In this document: piece by piece, positions 1 to 7,700 of the stretch | Layout: every line of letters begins with the position of its first letter | Position numbering within the stretch: the first letter of the stretch is position 1 | Assembly: GCA_947489175.1 (NCBI GenBank) | Contig: CANLED010000058.1 | Location: 1-9,469, forward strand | Direction of reading: 5' to 3' | Origin: Chitinophagaceae bacterium | Lineage (GTDB): Bacteria; Bacteroidota; Bacteroidia; Chitinophagales; Chitinophagaceae | DNA length: 9,469 nt | The notes under the pieces: model-generated | Databases searched by the model: none | What the model was told of the DNA's origin: nothing | What the model saw: the letters and a program-made list of their open reading frames with translations, nothing else | Program-made: the position numbers and the translations under genes

Positions 1-447
1 TGGAATACGCACGCTGGTAGAGATAACGTTGATGATTCTTCCGAATCCATTTTTTTTCATACCAGGAACAACGTGCTGCGTTAAAATATGATTGCAACTG
101 AGGTGCTGCCTAAATGCATTTTCAAAAGCATCCGATTCGGCATCAATAATCAACCCTGCGGCAGGTCCTCCTGTGTTGTTAATCAGTATATCAATATCCG
201 TTTTACTTGTAATGTCTTTAATCAGGTTCTTCAATGCATCGGTATCAGTAAAATCAATAACATGATATTCATGTGATTGTCCTTCTGAAACAGAAAGCCC
301 TGAAACAGTCTGCTGAAGGGATTCTTCAGTACGTGCTAATAAAATACAAGAGGCACCGAGTGAGGAAAGCTCTATCGCGATAGCTTTACCAATACCTTGC
401 GAACTTCCAGAGACCAATGCTTTTTTTCCTATGAGTGACAAATCCAT
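1..447 (-). CDS. SDR-family oxidoreductase, FabG-like (C-terminal part beyond left edge)
   Basis: This is the N-terminal 149 residues of a short-chain dehydrogenase/reductase; the gene runs off the window at position 1. The reading frame begins at the ATG at 447-445, 10 bp after the stop of the upstream CNNM gene. Visible features are a Rossmann start with the glycine-rich loop SGSSQGIG (residues 13-20), a run of alternating strands and helices, an NNTGGP motif (90-95) in place of the usual NNAG, and an IINVISTSV strand (138-146) carrying the catalytic-serine region. The family reduces or oxidises carbonyl/alcohol groups with NAD(P)H; annotations often read 3-oxoacyl-ACP reductase. The NNTGGP and STSV wording recalls the beta-ketoacyl-reductase-like SDR subgroup that departs from the standard catalytic tetrad (recalled family knowledge). 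The Tyr-x-x-x-Lys region lies outside the window, so activity and substrate cannot be judged. It is the last visible gene of the minus-strand run. Confidence 0.9.
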   Translation of the reverse strand, partial: MDLSLIGKKALVSGSSQGIGKAIAIELSSLGASCILLARTEESLQQTVSGLSVSEGQSHEYHVIDFTDTDALKNLIKDITSKTDIDILINNTGGPAAGLIIDAESDAFENAFRQHLSCNHILTQHVVPGMKKNGFGRIINVISTSVRIP

Positions 448-457
448 TTATAAAAAT

Positions 458-1756
458 TTATTCTTCTTCCATTTCATTTTTTATCTGGTCGGAAATAATG
501 ACCAATACCTTGTCAATACGATGGCTGTCCATATCTATTATTTCAAATGAAAAACCTTTCCATTCAAATTTCTCGCCAGTTGCAGGAATTCTTTCCAACT
601 CATGCAGTATAAAACCTGCCAAGGTATCAAATTCTTGCTCACCCTCATTCATCCAATCAGCTTTGTCAAACCTCGTTAAGAAATCATAGAAAGGTATCTG
701 GGCATCAACAAGATAAGACCCATCATCACGTTTTACAATCTCATAATCTTGCATATCATGTTGTGGCAAATCACCAACGATGGCTTCAAGCAAATCGTTT
801 AACGTAACCAAACCGAGCAAAGTACCATATTCATCAACTACAAAGCTTGTGTGTATTTTTGTTTGTTTGAATTTTTCCAGAAGTTGGTATGGACTGATGT
901 TATCAGGTACGAAAAGTGGATTTTTCATCACATCCTTAAAAAAAATATCATCTGGAGTAACATACAAATCCTTTACAGATACAATGCCTTTGATATTATC
1001 GATGTTCTTATCACAAATTGGATAAATTGAATGAGGCTCCTTTATGATTTTCTGACGAATCTGATTTTCATTATCGGTTAAATCAAACCATATAACATCG
1101 CTTCTATGGGTCATTAACGAAGTGATGTTTCTATCACCCAAATGAAATACACGTTGGATGATTTCATGCTCGGCATCATCAATAGCACCTTGTTCACTGC
1201 CTTCGCTGATGATGGCCTTGATTTCTTCTTCTGTAACTTGATCCTCATCCGTTTTCATGCGAAAAATGCGCATGATAAAGGAAGTTGTTCTGGTAAGCAA
1301 CCACACAAATGGATGGGTAACCAATGAAATTAAACGCATTGGCGCAGCAACATTTTTTGCAATCTTTTCAGGATTTGAAAGTCCTAACCTTTTCGGCACC
1401 AATTCACCAAAAACCAAAGAGAAAAAAGTGATAATTACTACAACAATTACAGTAGCCAATCCTAAACTGTATGGTGCTAACAAAGGAATAGTTGCAAAAT
1501 ATTTTGCTACATCATCTACTATTTTATCACCACTGAATATACCCGTTAAGATGCCAATTGTTGTTATACCAATTTGTACTGTAGAAAGAAAAGAGTCTGG
1601 TTTTTGCGCCAATAAAAGTGCTTGTTTTGCACGCAGATCTCCTTTGTTGGCCTGTGCTTCCAACCGGGCTTTTCTAGCAGACACCAAGGCTATTTCAGCC
1701 ATGGAAAAAAAGCCATTGATCAAAATAAGACAAAACAACATTAAAATTTCGTTCAT
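458..1756 (-). CDS. Hemolysin-family CNNM/CBS/CorC membrane protein
   Basis: A 432-residue integral membrane protein of the CNNM (DUF21)-CBS-CorC_HlyC architecture, a family linked to magnesium/cobalt efflux or divalent-cation homeostasis; older annotations call it hemolysin. The membrane domain spans about residues 1-190. It opens with a first helix running into NGFFSMAEIALVSARKARLE (14-33), has further hydrophobic stretches at about 58-76, 97-117 and 138-163, and carries the conserved GELVPKRLGLSNPEKIA segment (117-133). A pair of CBS domains follows (about 210-330), including the IKGIVSVKDL (255-264) and LLGLVTLNDLLEAIVGDL (313-330) ends, where adenine nucleotides bind in relatives. The C-terminal CorC/HlyC domain occupies about 340-425. 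Length is normal and no break is seen. The ATG overlaps the stop of the PAP2 gene (ATGA), pointing to translational coupling, and an SDR gene follows after 10 bp. The transported ion cannot be read from the sequence. Confidence 0.94.
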   Translation of the reverse strand: MNEILMLFCLILINGFFSMAEIALVSARKARLEAQANKGDLRAKQALLLAQKPDSFLSTVQIGITTIGILTGIFSGDKIVDDVAKYFATIPLLAPYSLGLATVIVVVIITFFSLVFGELVPKRLGLSNPEKIAKNVAAPMRLISLVTHPFVWLLTRTTSFIMRIFRMKTDEDQVTEEEIKAIISEGSEQGAIDDAEHEIIQRVFHLGDRNITSLMTHRSDVIWFDLTDNENQIRQKIIKEPHSIYPICDKNIDNIKGIVSVKDLYVTPDDIFFKDVMKNPLFVPDNISPYQLLEKFKQTKIHTSFVVDEYGTLLGLVTLNDLLEAIVGDLPQHDMQDYEIVKRDDGSYLVDAQIPFYDFLTRFDKADWMNEGEQEFDTLAGFILHELERIPATGEKFEWKGFSFEIIDMDSHRIDKVLVIISDQIKNEMEEE

Positions 1757-2361
1757 ACCGTAAATTGAAGTGAAGAAAATGGCTGCCTATAAATCCTAAC
1801 TGCTGTCCACCCGAACAAACACCCTAACACTCCACCCACTATAACATCAGAGGGATAATGCACACCAACATATACTTGAGAAAAGCTTATCAAGCCTGCC
1901 CAAAGGAAAAGTAAGAAAAAATAAGGAGAATACTTCTTTAAAGTTCCAAAAACATAGGTAGCAAATGCAAAATGATTCACGGCATGTGACGAAGTAAAAC
2001 TCCCATTGGCACCACAATATTTGGCAAGAAATCGAATTTGATGTGCCATAAAAGGATCTCTGCAAGGACGCAACCTGTTGAAATAATCTTTGATAAAGTG
2101 ACTACTCACAAAGTCTGATACAGAAATCAACAAAACGCCTATGAACAGCCAAATCCACCCTTTTTTACCTGCATGTGTAAATACAAAAATTATGATGAAT
2201 ATATACAATGGAACATGAAAAATAGCCTCTCTCAAAAACAGCGTGATGAAATCTAGCCATGAAGAAGAAAGCCCTGTATTAATCAAAATCATCAAGCGGT
2301 AATCCCAATGGAGTGCTTGTTGAAAGAATGATAGTTGCCCTTGCTGAAGCACATTAAACAT
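1753..2361 (-). CDS. PAP2-family membrane phosphatase (lipid or undecaprenyl-diphosphate type)
   Basis: A small polytopic membrane protein of the type 2 phosphatidic acid phosphatase superfamily, which removes phosphate from lipid phosphates or undecaprenyl diphosphate at the membrane. Counting from the ATG at 2361 (202 residues), the three signature motifs are KDYFNRLRP (91-99, K-x6-RP), FTSSHA (122-127, equivalent of PSGH, with catalytic H126) and SQVYVGVHYPSD (161-172, equivalent of SR-x5-H-x3-D with H168 and D172). The Arg of the third motif is Gln here. Hydrophobic segments lie at about 50-62, 69-84, 129-141, 147-160 and 171-187. The frame is open back to a TTG at 2460, with another ATG at 2391. 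I prefer 2361 or a codon just inside it, because a perfect TAnnTTTG box sits at 2366-2373 and relatives carry only a short leader before the WDxxL-x-IN region. It is the first gene of the minus-strand run and overlaps the CNNM start by 4 bp. Confidence 0.85.
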   Translation of the reverse strand: MFNVLQQGQLSFFQQALHWDYRLMILINTGLSSSWLDFITLFLREAIFHVPLYIFIIIFVFTHAGKKGWIWLFIGVLLISVSDFVSSHFIKDYFNRLRPCRDPFMAHQIRFLAKYCGANGSFTSSHAVNHFAFATYVFGTLKKYSPYFFLLFLWAGLISFSQVYVGVHYPSDVIVGGVLGCLFGWTAVRIYRQPFSSLQFTV

Positions 2362-2365
2362 ATTA

Positions 2366-2373
2366 CAAAAATA
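2366..2373 (-). promoter_or_regulatory. Bacteroidota -7 box for the PAP2-CNNM-SDR run
   Basis: Read on the minus strand, the sequence is TATTTTTG, an exact match to the Bacteroidota TAnnTTTG element. It ends 4 bp before the ATG at 2361, so transcription would begin at or very near that codon. The transcript would be leaderless, or translation would start slightly later, for example at the in-frame GTG at 2352. No TTG is seen 19-21 bp upstream for the -33 element, so the call is moderate. Confidence 0.5.
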
Positions 2374-2479
2374 CGAAGTATTCGAGGACATCCATATTAA
2401 ACAAAAAATAATAAAAGGTATATATCCGAACTTATTTGGTCTTTGGGGGTTATAAATCAAAACAACACCCTTTTTTTTG

Positions 2480-2487
2480 TAATTTTG
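2480..2487 (+). promoter_or_regulatory. Bacteroidota -7 box for the phosphoglucosamine mutase gene
   Basis: TAATTTTG matches TAnnTTTG exactly and lies 21 bp before the GTG start at 2509, giving an expected leader of about 15 bases. A T-run precedes it and an A-run follows it. There is no clear -33 TTG at the usual spacing. It sits head-to-head with the PAP2 promoter box about 107 bp away. Confidence 0.6.
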
Positions 2488-2508
2488 TATGCATAAAAAA
2501 AAACACCT

Positions 2509-3891
2509 GTGGCATTGATCAAAAGTATTTCAGGCATTCGAGGAACAATTGGAGGAAAACCTGGTGAGACTTTATCACCATTGGACATCGTAAAGTACAC
2601 CGCTGCATTCGGCAGAAAATTAATTTCAGCTGAAAACAAAAAAATTGTTGTTGGAAGAGACGGACGAATTAGCGGTCCGATGGTAGCTGAATTGGTTATG
2701 CAAACCCTCGTATCAATCGGCGCCGATGTAATAGACCTTGGGCTATCTACAACGCCTACAGTTGAATTTGCGGTAACTGCTGAAAATGCTGCTGGAGGCA
2801 TCATTATTACAGCCAGTCATAACCCAAAAGAATGGAATGCGTTAAAACTTCTCAATGAAAAAGGAGAATTTATCAGTGCATCAATTGGAAAAGAGATACT
2901 AGATGATGCAGACCAAGGAAATTTAGTATTTGTTACGGTTGATAAATTAGGGTCCATCACAGAAGATGACAGTTACCTTGAAAAACACCTCAACGCAATT
3001 GTAGAATATCCCCTTGTTAATAAACATAGCATTGAAAAAAAGAAAATAAAAATTGTTGTCGACGCCATCAACAGCACAGGTGCCATTTTTGTTCCAGCCT
3101 TATTAAAAAAATTAGGCGTGCCCGAGGATCAAATTATTGTACTAAACCACGAAGTAAACGGCAAATTCGCTCACAACCCTGAACCACTTCCACAAAACCT
3201 AAGCCAACTTTCAGCAGCCGTACTTAGTTACAAAGCAGATATTGGCATAGCGGTAGATCCTGATGTTGATAGACTTGTTTTGGTATGTGAAGATGGTTCC
3301 ATGTTTGGAGAAGAATATACTTTGGTGGCAGTAGCCGATTATGTATTGGGCAAAAGGCCAGGAAATACAGTAAGCAATCTATCCTCTTCAAGGGCCCTAC
3401 GAGACATCACCGAAAAACACAAGGGTGAATATTTCCCTGCAGCAGTTGGGGAAGTGAACGTAGTAGCTAAAATGAAAGAAGTAAATGCTGTAATTGGCGG
3501 CGAAGGAAATGGCGGCATCATCGTTCCGGATTTTCATTATGGAAGAGATGCTCTTATTGGCATTGCGTTGATTCTCACCCATTTGGCGCAGTCCGGTAAA
3601 AGCCTTAAACAAATGAGAAGCAGTTACCCAGACTATTTTATCAGCAAAAATAAAATAGAGATGGATAACGACGTTGACCTCAACACTGTTTTTGAAAAGC
3701 TGAAAGTAAAATACAAATCAAACCCACATTCAACAATCGATGGTTTGAGAATAGAATTTGATAATGATTGGGTTCATCTTAGGGCGAGCAATACTGAACC
3801 AATCATCCGCATCATTGCCGAAAGCAATTTTGAAACAACTGCGAACAATATTGCATCAAAGCTTATTAAAGACATCCAGGAATTTATATAA
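2509..3891 (+). CDS. glmM: Phosphoglucosamine mutase (alpha-D-phosphohexomutase family)
   Basis: A complete 460-residue enzyme of the phosphohexomutase family, expected to interconvert glucosamine-6-phosphate and glucosamine-1-phosphate on the cytosolic route to UDP-GlcNAc for peptidoglycan and other glycans. All four active-site loops are present: the phosphoserine loop TASHNP with S103, the metal-binding loop DPDVDR (D250, D252, D254), the sugar-binding loop GGEGNGG (330-336), and the phosphate-binding loop RASNTEPIIR (425-434). The N-terminal SISGIRGTIGG (6-16) is the family's opening signature. The start is GTG at 2509: an in-frame TAA lies at 2494-2496, there is no ATG between, and MxLIKSISGIRG is the usual beginning of this family in Bacteroidota. 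The GEGNGG loop differs from GEQSGH-like loops of proteobacterial GlmM, so phosphoglucomutase or phosphomannomutase activity cannot be excluded. The next gene starts 44 bp downstream on the same strand. Confidence 0.93.
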   Translation: MALIKSISGIRGTIGGKPGETLSPLDIVKYTAAFGRKLISAENKKIVVGRDGRISGPMVAELVMQTLVSIGADVIDLGLSTTPTVEFAVTAENAAGGIIITASHNPKEWNALKLLNEKGEFISASIGKEILDDADQGNLVFVTVDKLGSITEDDSYLEKHLNAIVEYPLVNKHSIEKKKIKIVVDAINSTGAIFVPALLKKLGVPEDQIIVLNHEVNGKFAHNPEPLPQNLSQLSAAVLSYKADIGIAVDPDVDRLVLVCEDGSMFGEEYTLVAVADYVLGKRPGNTVSNLSSSRALRDITEKHKGEYFPAAVGEVNVVAKMKEVNAVIGGEGNGGIIVPDFHYGRDALIGIALILTHLAQSGKSLKQMRSSYPDYFISKNKIEMDNDVDLNTVFEKLKVKYKSNPHSTIDGLRIEFDNDWVHLRASNTEPIIRIIAESNFETTANNIASKLIKDIQEFI

Positions 3892-3903
3892 ATATAGATT
3901 TTG

Positions 3904-3911
3904 TATCTTTG
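3904..3911 (+). promoter_or_regulatory. Bacteroidota -7 box for the cysteine desulfurase gene
   Basis: TATCTTTG is an exact TAnnTTTG match in the 44-bp gap after the mutase gene and 24 bp before the desulfurase ATG. It suggests the desulfurase can be transcribed by itself as well as by read-through. No -33 TTG is evident; the upstream sequence is AT-rich and includes the mutase stop codon. Confidence 0.55.
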
Positions 3912-3935
3912 GAATATTACTGAAGTACAAAGCCC

Positions 3936-5063
3936 ATGAGTGCAAGGATATATTTTGACAATGCTGCAACAACACCTCTAGACCCAATTGTTTTAGCGGA
4001 GATGATGCCCTTCTTTACAGAACACTTTGGCAACCCCTCTTCCATTTACTCATATGGAAGGGAAACCAGGATTGCCATAGAAAAAGCAAGAAAATCTGTT
4101 GCAAAAATCCTACATGCACACCCCTCTGAAATCTTTTTTACCAGTGGTGGAACTGAAAGCAGCAACACAGCCATCTTTGCTTCTGTTAGGATGCTTGGAT
4201 GCAAAAGAATCATCTCGTCTGCTATAGAACACCACGCAACCCTGCACACATGCTCGTTCTTGGAAAAAGCAGGTGAAGCTGAACTTGAATTTGTTGAATT
4301 GTTGCCAAATGGTCACATCAACTTAACAGACTTAGAAAAAAAATTGAAAGCCTCGCCAATTAAAACATTGGTAACACTCATGCATGCCAACAATGAAATT
4401 GGCAACATCACAAACATCGAACAAGTTGGAGAAATTTGTAAAAAATACAATGCACTCTTTCATACAGATACGGTTCAAACTGTAGGACATTTCCCCATCA
4501 ATTTAAAAGAAATTAAGGCAGATTTTATCACTGGGGCAGGACATAAATTTCATGGACCAAAAGGGGTTGGATTGTTATACATCAATGCGGAAACAAGAAT
4601 TCAGCCATTTATTCATGGAGGTGGGCAAGAAAGAAACATGAGGGCTGGAACAGAAAATGTTTATGGCATCGTAGGATTTGCAAAGGCCCTCGAAATGGCA
4701 ACCTTAAATCATGATCAAGACAAAGATTATATTTCAGGGATTAAGCATTACCTCAAAAACTCACTTGTTGAAAAAATCCAAGGCGTAATTTTTAATGGAG
4801 ATCCTGAAGGAGATTCGCTTTACACTTTGCTAAGTGTGGGTTTTCCAATAACTGAAAAATCTGAAATGCTGTTATTTAACCTTGACATAAGAAACATTTG
4901 TGCGTCGGGTGGAAGTGCCTGCAGCAGTGGAACTGAACAAGGATCTCATGTAATCAGGTCACTTGGAAAAAGCAACCATGTCACAGTTAGATTCTCTTTC
5001 AGCAAATACAACACAAAAGAAGAGGTTGATTTACTTGTTGAAGCCCTCGCCGAATTGATTTAA
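3936..5063 (+). CDS. Cysteine desulfurase, NifS/IscS type (PLP-dependent)
   Basis: A complete 375-residue class V aminotransferase-fold enzyme that takes sulfur from L-cysteine as an enzyme persulfide and releases alanine, supplying sulfur for Fe-S clusters, tRNA thiolation or related routes in the cytosol. Typical landmarks are YFDNAATTPLDP (6-17), FFTSGGTESSN (67-77), the His pair IEHHATL (97-103) whose H99 should stack on PLP, ANNEIG (151-156), HTDTVQ (176-181) with D178 and Q181, the Schiff-base lysine in GHKFHGPKG (K204), RAGTEN (236-241) and the catalytic loop GGSACSSGTEQGSHV with C329. The ATG at 3936 gives the normal N-terminus directly before the first conserved strand. No iscU, iscA or suf genes are visible nearby, so the acceptor pathway is unknown and I do not choose between iscS and nifS. 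The gene converges on mutS with 18 bp between the stop codons and no visible terminator hairpin. Confidence 0.93.
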   Translation: MSARIYFDNAATTPLDPIVLAEMMPFFTEHFGNPSSIYSYGRETRIAIEKARKSVAKILHAHPSEIFFTSGGTESSNTAIFASVRMLGCKRIISSAIEHHATLHTCSFLEKAGEAELEFVELLPNGHINLTDLEKKLKASPIKTLVTLMHANNEIGNITNIEQVGEICKKYNALFHTDTVQTVGHFPINLKEIKADFITGAGHKFHGPKGVGLLYINAETRIQPFIHGGGQERNMRAGTENVYGIVGFAKALEMATLNHDQDKDYISGIKHYLKNSLVEKIQGVIFNGDPEGDSLYTLLSVGFPITEKSEMLLFNLDIRNICASGGSACSSGTEQGSHVIRSLGKSNHVTVRFSFSKYNTKEEVDLLVEALAELI

Positions 5064-5081
5064 TAAACTTGCTATTGAATG

Positions 5082-7676
5082 CTAATTGATTTTCTTTTTA
5101 ATTTCATTTAATATAACCAACGCATCTATTGGAGTCAGGTTATTAATATCCACTTTTGAAATCATTTCTCTGATCCCCGTAAATACTTCTGTATGCGTAT
5201 CGAAAATTGAAAGTTGTACACCCTGTGTCTCAGCAACTGCTTCTTGAATTTTCACTGTCGATTGCTGCTTTTTTTCAAGCTCCTTTAAAATTGCATCAGC
5301 TCGCTGTATCAAATTCTGTGGCATTCCAGCCATTCTTGCCACATGAATACCAAAACTATGGGTGCTGCCTCCGGGAGCCAATTTCCTCAAAAAAATGATT
5401 TTATTTTCGACTTCCTTATGGGTGATGTGAAAGTTTTTTACGCGAGGCAAATATGCTTCCAAATCATTCATTTCATGATAATGCGTGGCAAAAAGTGTTT
5501 TGGGCTTTTCAGGGGAGTTGTGTAAAAATTCTGCTATGCTGCAAGCAATTGAAATGCCATCGTATGTAGATGTTCCCCGGCCTATTTCATCCAATAAAAC
5601 CAAACTTCGGGAAGATACGTTGTTGATTATACTGGCTGTTTCATTCATCTCCACCATAAAAGTGGATTCACCACCACTTAAATTATCAGAGGCTCCAACT
5701 CGGGTAAAAATCTTATCAGTTACCGGAATTTTTGCACGGATAGCGGGCACATAACTCCCTATATGAGCCATTAGTGTGATGATTGCGGTTTGACGAAGCA
5801 AGGCACTTTTACCACTCATGTTAGGTCCAGTTAAAATAATCATCTGGCAAGAATCTTGGTCGAGCATCAAATCATTTGAAATATAGACATCTCCGGTGGG
5901 CAACAAACTTTCTATTACGGGATGTCTACCTCCCGATATAATAATTTCATGTGCAGAATGAATTTCAGGTTTGCAATATTTGCGCTGTTTTGCATTGTTA
6001 GCAAAGCTGCATAAGCAATCAATTGCAGCCAGAATTTGTGCGTTTTGTTGCATTTGAGGAATATAATCCTGCAACTCGGCCAATAACTTATCGTAAATCA
6101 GCGCTTCAATTTGAAGCATCTTGTCTTCTGCACCTATGATTTTTTCTTCGTATTCTTTTAGTTCTGGTGTGATGTATCTTTCTCCATTGGTTAAGGTCTG
6201 CTTCCTAATCCATTCAACAGGCACTTTGTGTTTTTGGGCATTGCTCACTTCAAGATAATACCCAAACACATTGTTAAAACCTATTTTCAAAGTGCTAATT
6301 CCTGTTGCTAAAGCTTCCCGCTGTTGAATTTGAACCAATACATTTTTTCCTCCGGTTGCCAACGACCTATACTCATCTAAACTGGCATCAATACCAACTG
6401 CGATATACCCACCTTTCGTTGTTTGTGCAGGTGCATCTTCTGCAAGTTCACGCTGAATTTTTTCCTGGATATAAGAACAAGGGTTTAAGTTGTCTTGCAA
6501 ACGCAGCAGATAATCATTTTTAATTTCTCCTTCAAAACCCTTTATCACCTTAACTTGTTCTAGACCCTTGGCTATCTGCAAGAGCTCACGGGGCATCGCT
6601 TTCTTGTTTGGAACTTTGCTCACCAACCTTTCAATATCGCCACAAGCTTTTATTCTTTGAGAAACTTTAGAAACCCACTCTCCATTGTCTAAAAAACAAG
6701 AAACCAAATTTAACCGCTCTTCAATTTTAAATTGATCAACCAAAGGCATTAAAATCCAACGCCTCAACAAACGTGCACCCATCGGTGAAACTGTATTATC
6801 CAATACCTGAAGCAGGTGTGCCCCCCCTTCTGATGCAGACCTGACCAATTCTAGGTTTCTGATGGTAAATTGATCCATCCACAAATACTCATCCTTATTG
6901 ATGCGGTGAATTCCTGATACGTGGTGGCTATTGGGATGAACGGTATCTTTTAAATAATGTAAAATGGCTCCTGCTGAAATAACACCCTCTTGAAAATCAT
7001 CAATTCCATATCCTTTTAATGAATGAGTTCCAAATTGCTTCAACAAGCTTTCCTCAGCATAGCGGTAATCAAAAATCCAGGGATCGAGGCAATATGTATA
7101 AAATTTTTTGCCGTATTGCTCAATAAAATTGTTCTGTTTTCCTTTTTGAAAAATCACTTCCGCTGGCTGAAATGTCTGCAGTAACTTATCAATGTATTCA
7201 GTATCTCCTTGTGCTACAAAAAACTCGCCGGTAGAAATATCTAAAAATGAAATACCATTTACGGTTTCTCCAAAATGAATTCCAGCCAAAAAGTTATTGC
7301 TTTTGTTTTCTAGTAGTTTATCATTTGTTGCCAACCCGGGTGTAACCATCTCAGTTACCCCCCGCTTTACAATCCCCTTAACCGTTTTTGGATCTTCCAG
7401 TTGATCGCAAATGGCCACCCTATAACCGGCTTTAACCAATTTATGCAGGTAGGTATCCAGAGAATGATAAGGGAAGCCAGCAAGTTCCAGTGATGATGCA
7501 GCGCCATTGTTGCGCTTGGTAAGTGTAATACCCAATATAGCGGATGATTTTATCGCATCTTCCCCGAAAGTTTCATAGAAATCGCCCACCCGAAACAATA
7601 ATATAGCATCAGGATATTTCTGCTTAATGGCATTGTGCTGCTGCATCAATGGTGTATCACTTACGTTTTTTATCAT
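5082..7676 (-). CDS. mutS: DNA mismatch repair protein MutS
   Basis: A complete 864-residue MutS, close to the usual length of about 850. As a dimer it binds mismatches and small loops in DNA and, with ATP, becomes a sliding clamp that recruits MutL. The mismatch-reading motif is GDFYETFGEDA (31-41), with the intercalating Phe F33 and E35. Connector and lever/clamp domains follow (about 125-560, including FNNVFGYYLEVS at 467-478). The ATPase domain has Walker A TGPNMSGKS (616-624, K623), the dimer-contact signature NLSGGESTFMVEM (665-677), Walker B LVLLDEIGRGTS (692-703, D696 E697) and ATHYHEM (730-736). A short linker carries QLSIF (821-825), matching the beta-clamp-binding motif of other MutS proteins, and the protein ends with the usual TPIDALVILNEIKKK-type tail. 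The ATG at 7676 is preceded by a perfect promoter box. This is MutS1, not the MutS2 type: the mismatch-reading domain is present and there is no Smr domain. Confidence 0.98.
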   Translation of the reverse strand: MIKNVSDTPLMQQHNAIKQKYPDAILLFRVGDFYETFGEDAIKSSAILGITLTKRNNGAASSLELAGFPYHSLDTYLHKLVKAGYRVAICDQLEDPKTVKGIVKRGVTEMVTPGLATNDKLLENKSNNFLAGIHFGETVNGISFLDISTGEFFVAQGDTEYIDKLLQTFQPAEVIFQKGKQNNFIEQYGKKFYTYCLDPWIFDYRYAEESLLKQFGTHSLKGYGIDDFQEGVISAGAILHYLKDTVHPNSHHVSGIHRINKDEYLWMDQFTIRNLELVRSASEGGAHLLQVLDNTVSPMGARLLRRWILMPLVDQFKIEERLNLVSCFLDNGEWVSKVSQRIKACGDIERLVSKVPNKKAMPRELLQIAKGLEQVKVIKGFEGEIKNDYLLRLQDNLNPCSYIQEKIQRELAEDAPAQTTKGGYIAVGIDASLDEYRSLATGGKNVLVQIQQREALATGISTLKIGFNNVFGYYLEVSNAQKHKVPVEWIRKQTLTNGERYITPELKEYEEKIIGAEDKMLQIEALIYDKLLAELQDYIPQMQQNAQILAAIDCLCSFANNAKQRKYCKPEIHSAHEIIISGGRHPVIESLLPTGDVYISNDLMLDQDSCQMIILTGPNMSGKSALLRQTAIITLMAHIGSYVPAIRAKIPVTDKIFTRVGASDNLSGGESTFMVEMNETASIINNVSSRSLVLLDEIGRGTSTYDGISIACSIAEFLHNSPEKPKTLFATHYHEMNDLEAYLPRVKNFHITHKEVENKIIFLRKLAPGGSTHSFGIHVARMAGMPQNLIQRADAILKELEKKQQSTVKIQEAVAETQGVQLSIFDTHTEVFTGIREMISKVDINNLTPIDALVILNEIKKKIN

Positions 7677-7700
7677 GCTTTCAACTTATCAAAATATCCC

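Noticed and set aside
88..276. 62-codon plus-strand open frame at the left edge
   Set aside because: It is antisense to the SDR gene, whose glycine-rich and NNxGG motifs establish the real coding strand.
1257..1763. 168-codon plus-strand open frame
   Set aside because: It lies antisense to the well-supported CNNM/CorC gene, and its translation resembles no domain; it mirrors the other strand's codon bias.
2457..2804. 115-codon minus-strand open frame overlapping the start of the mutase gene
   Set aside because: It is antisense to the strongly conserved N-terminal part of the phosphoglucosamine mutase and shows no recognisable domain.
5053..5092. Direct repeat AATTGATTT at the convergent ends of the desulfurase and mutS genes
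   Set aside because: Each copy overlaps the terminal codons of a gene, it is short and AT-rich, and no hairpin or T-tract suggests a terminator or attachment site.
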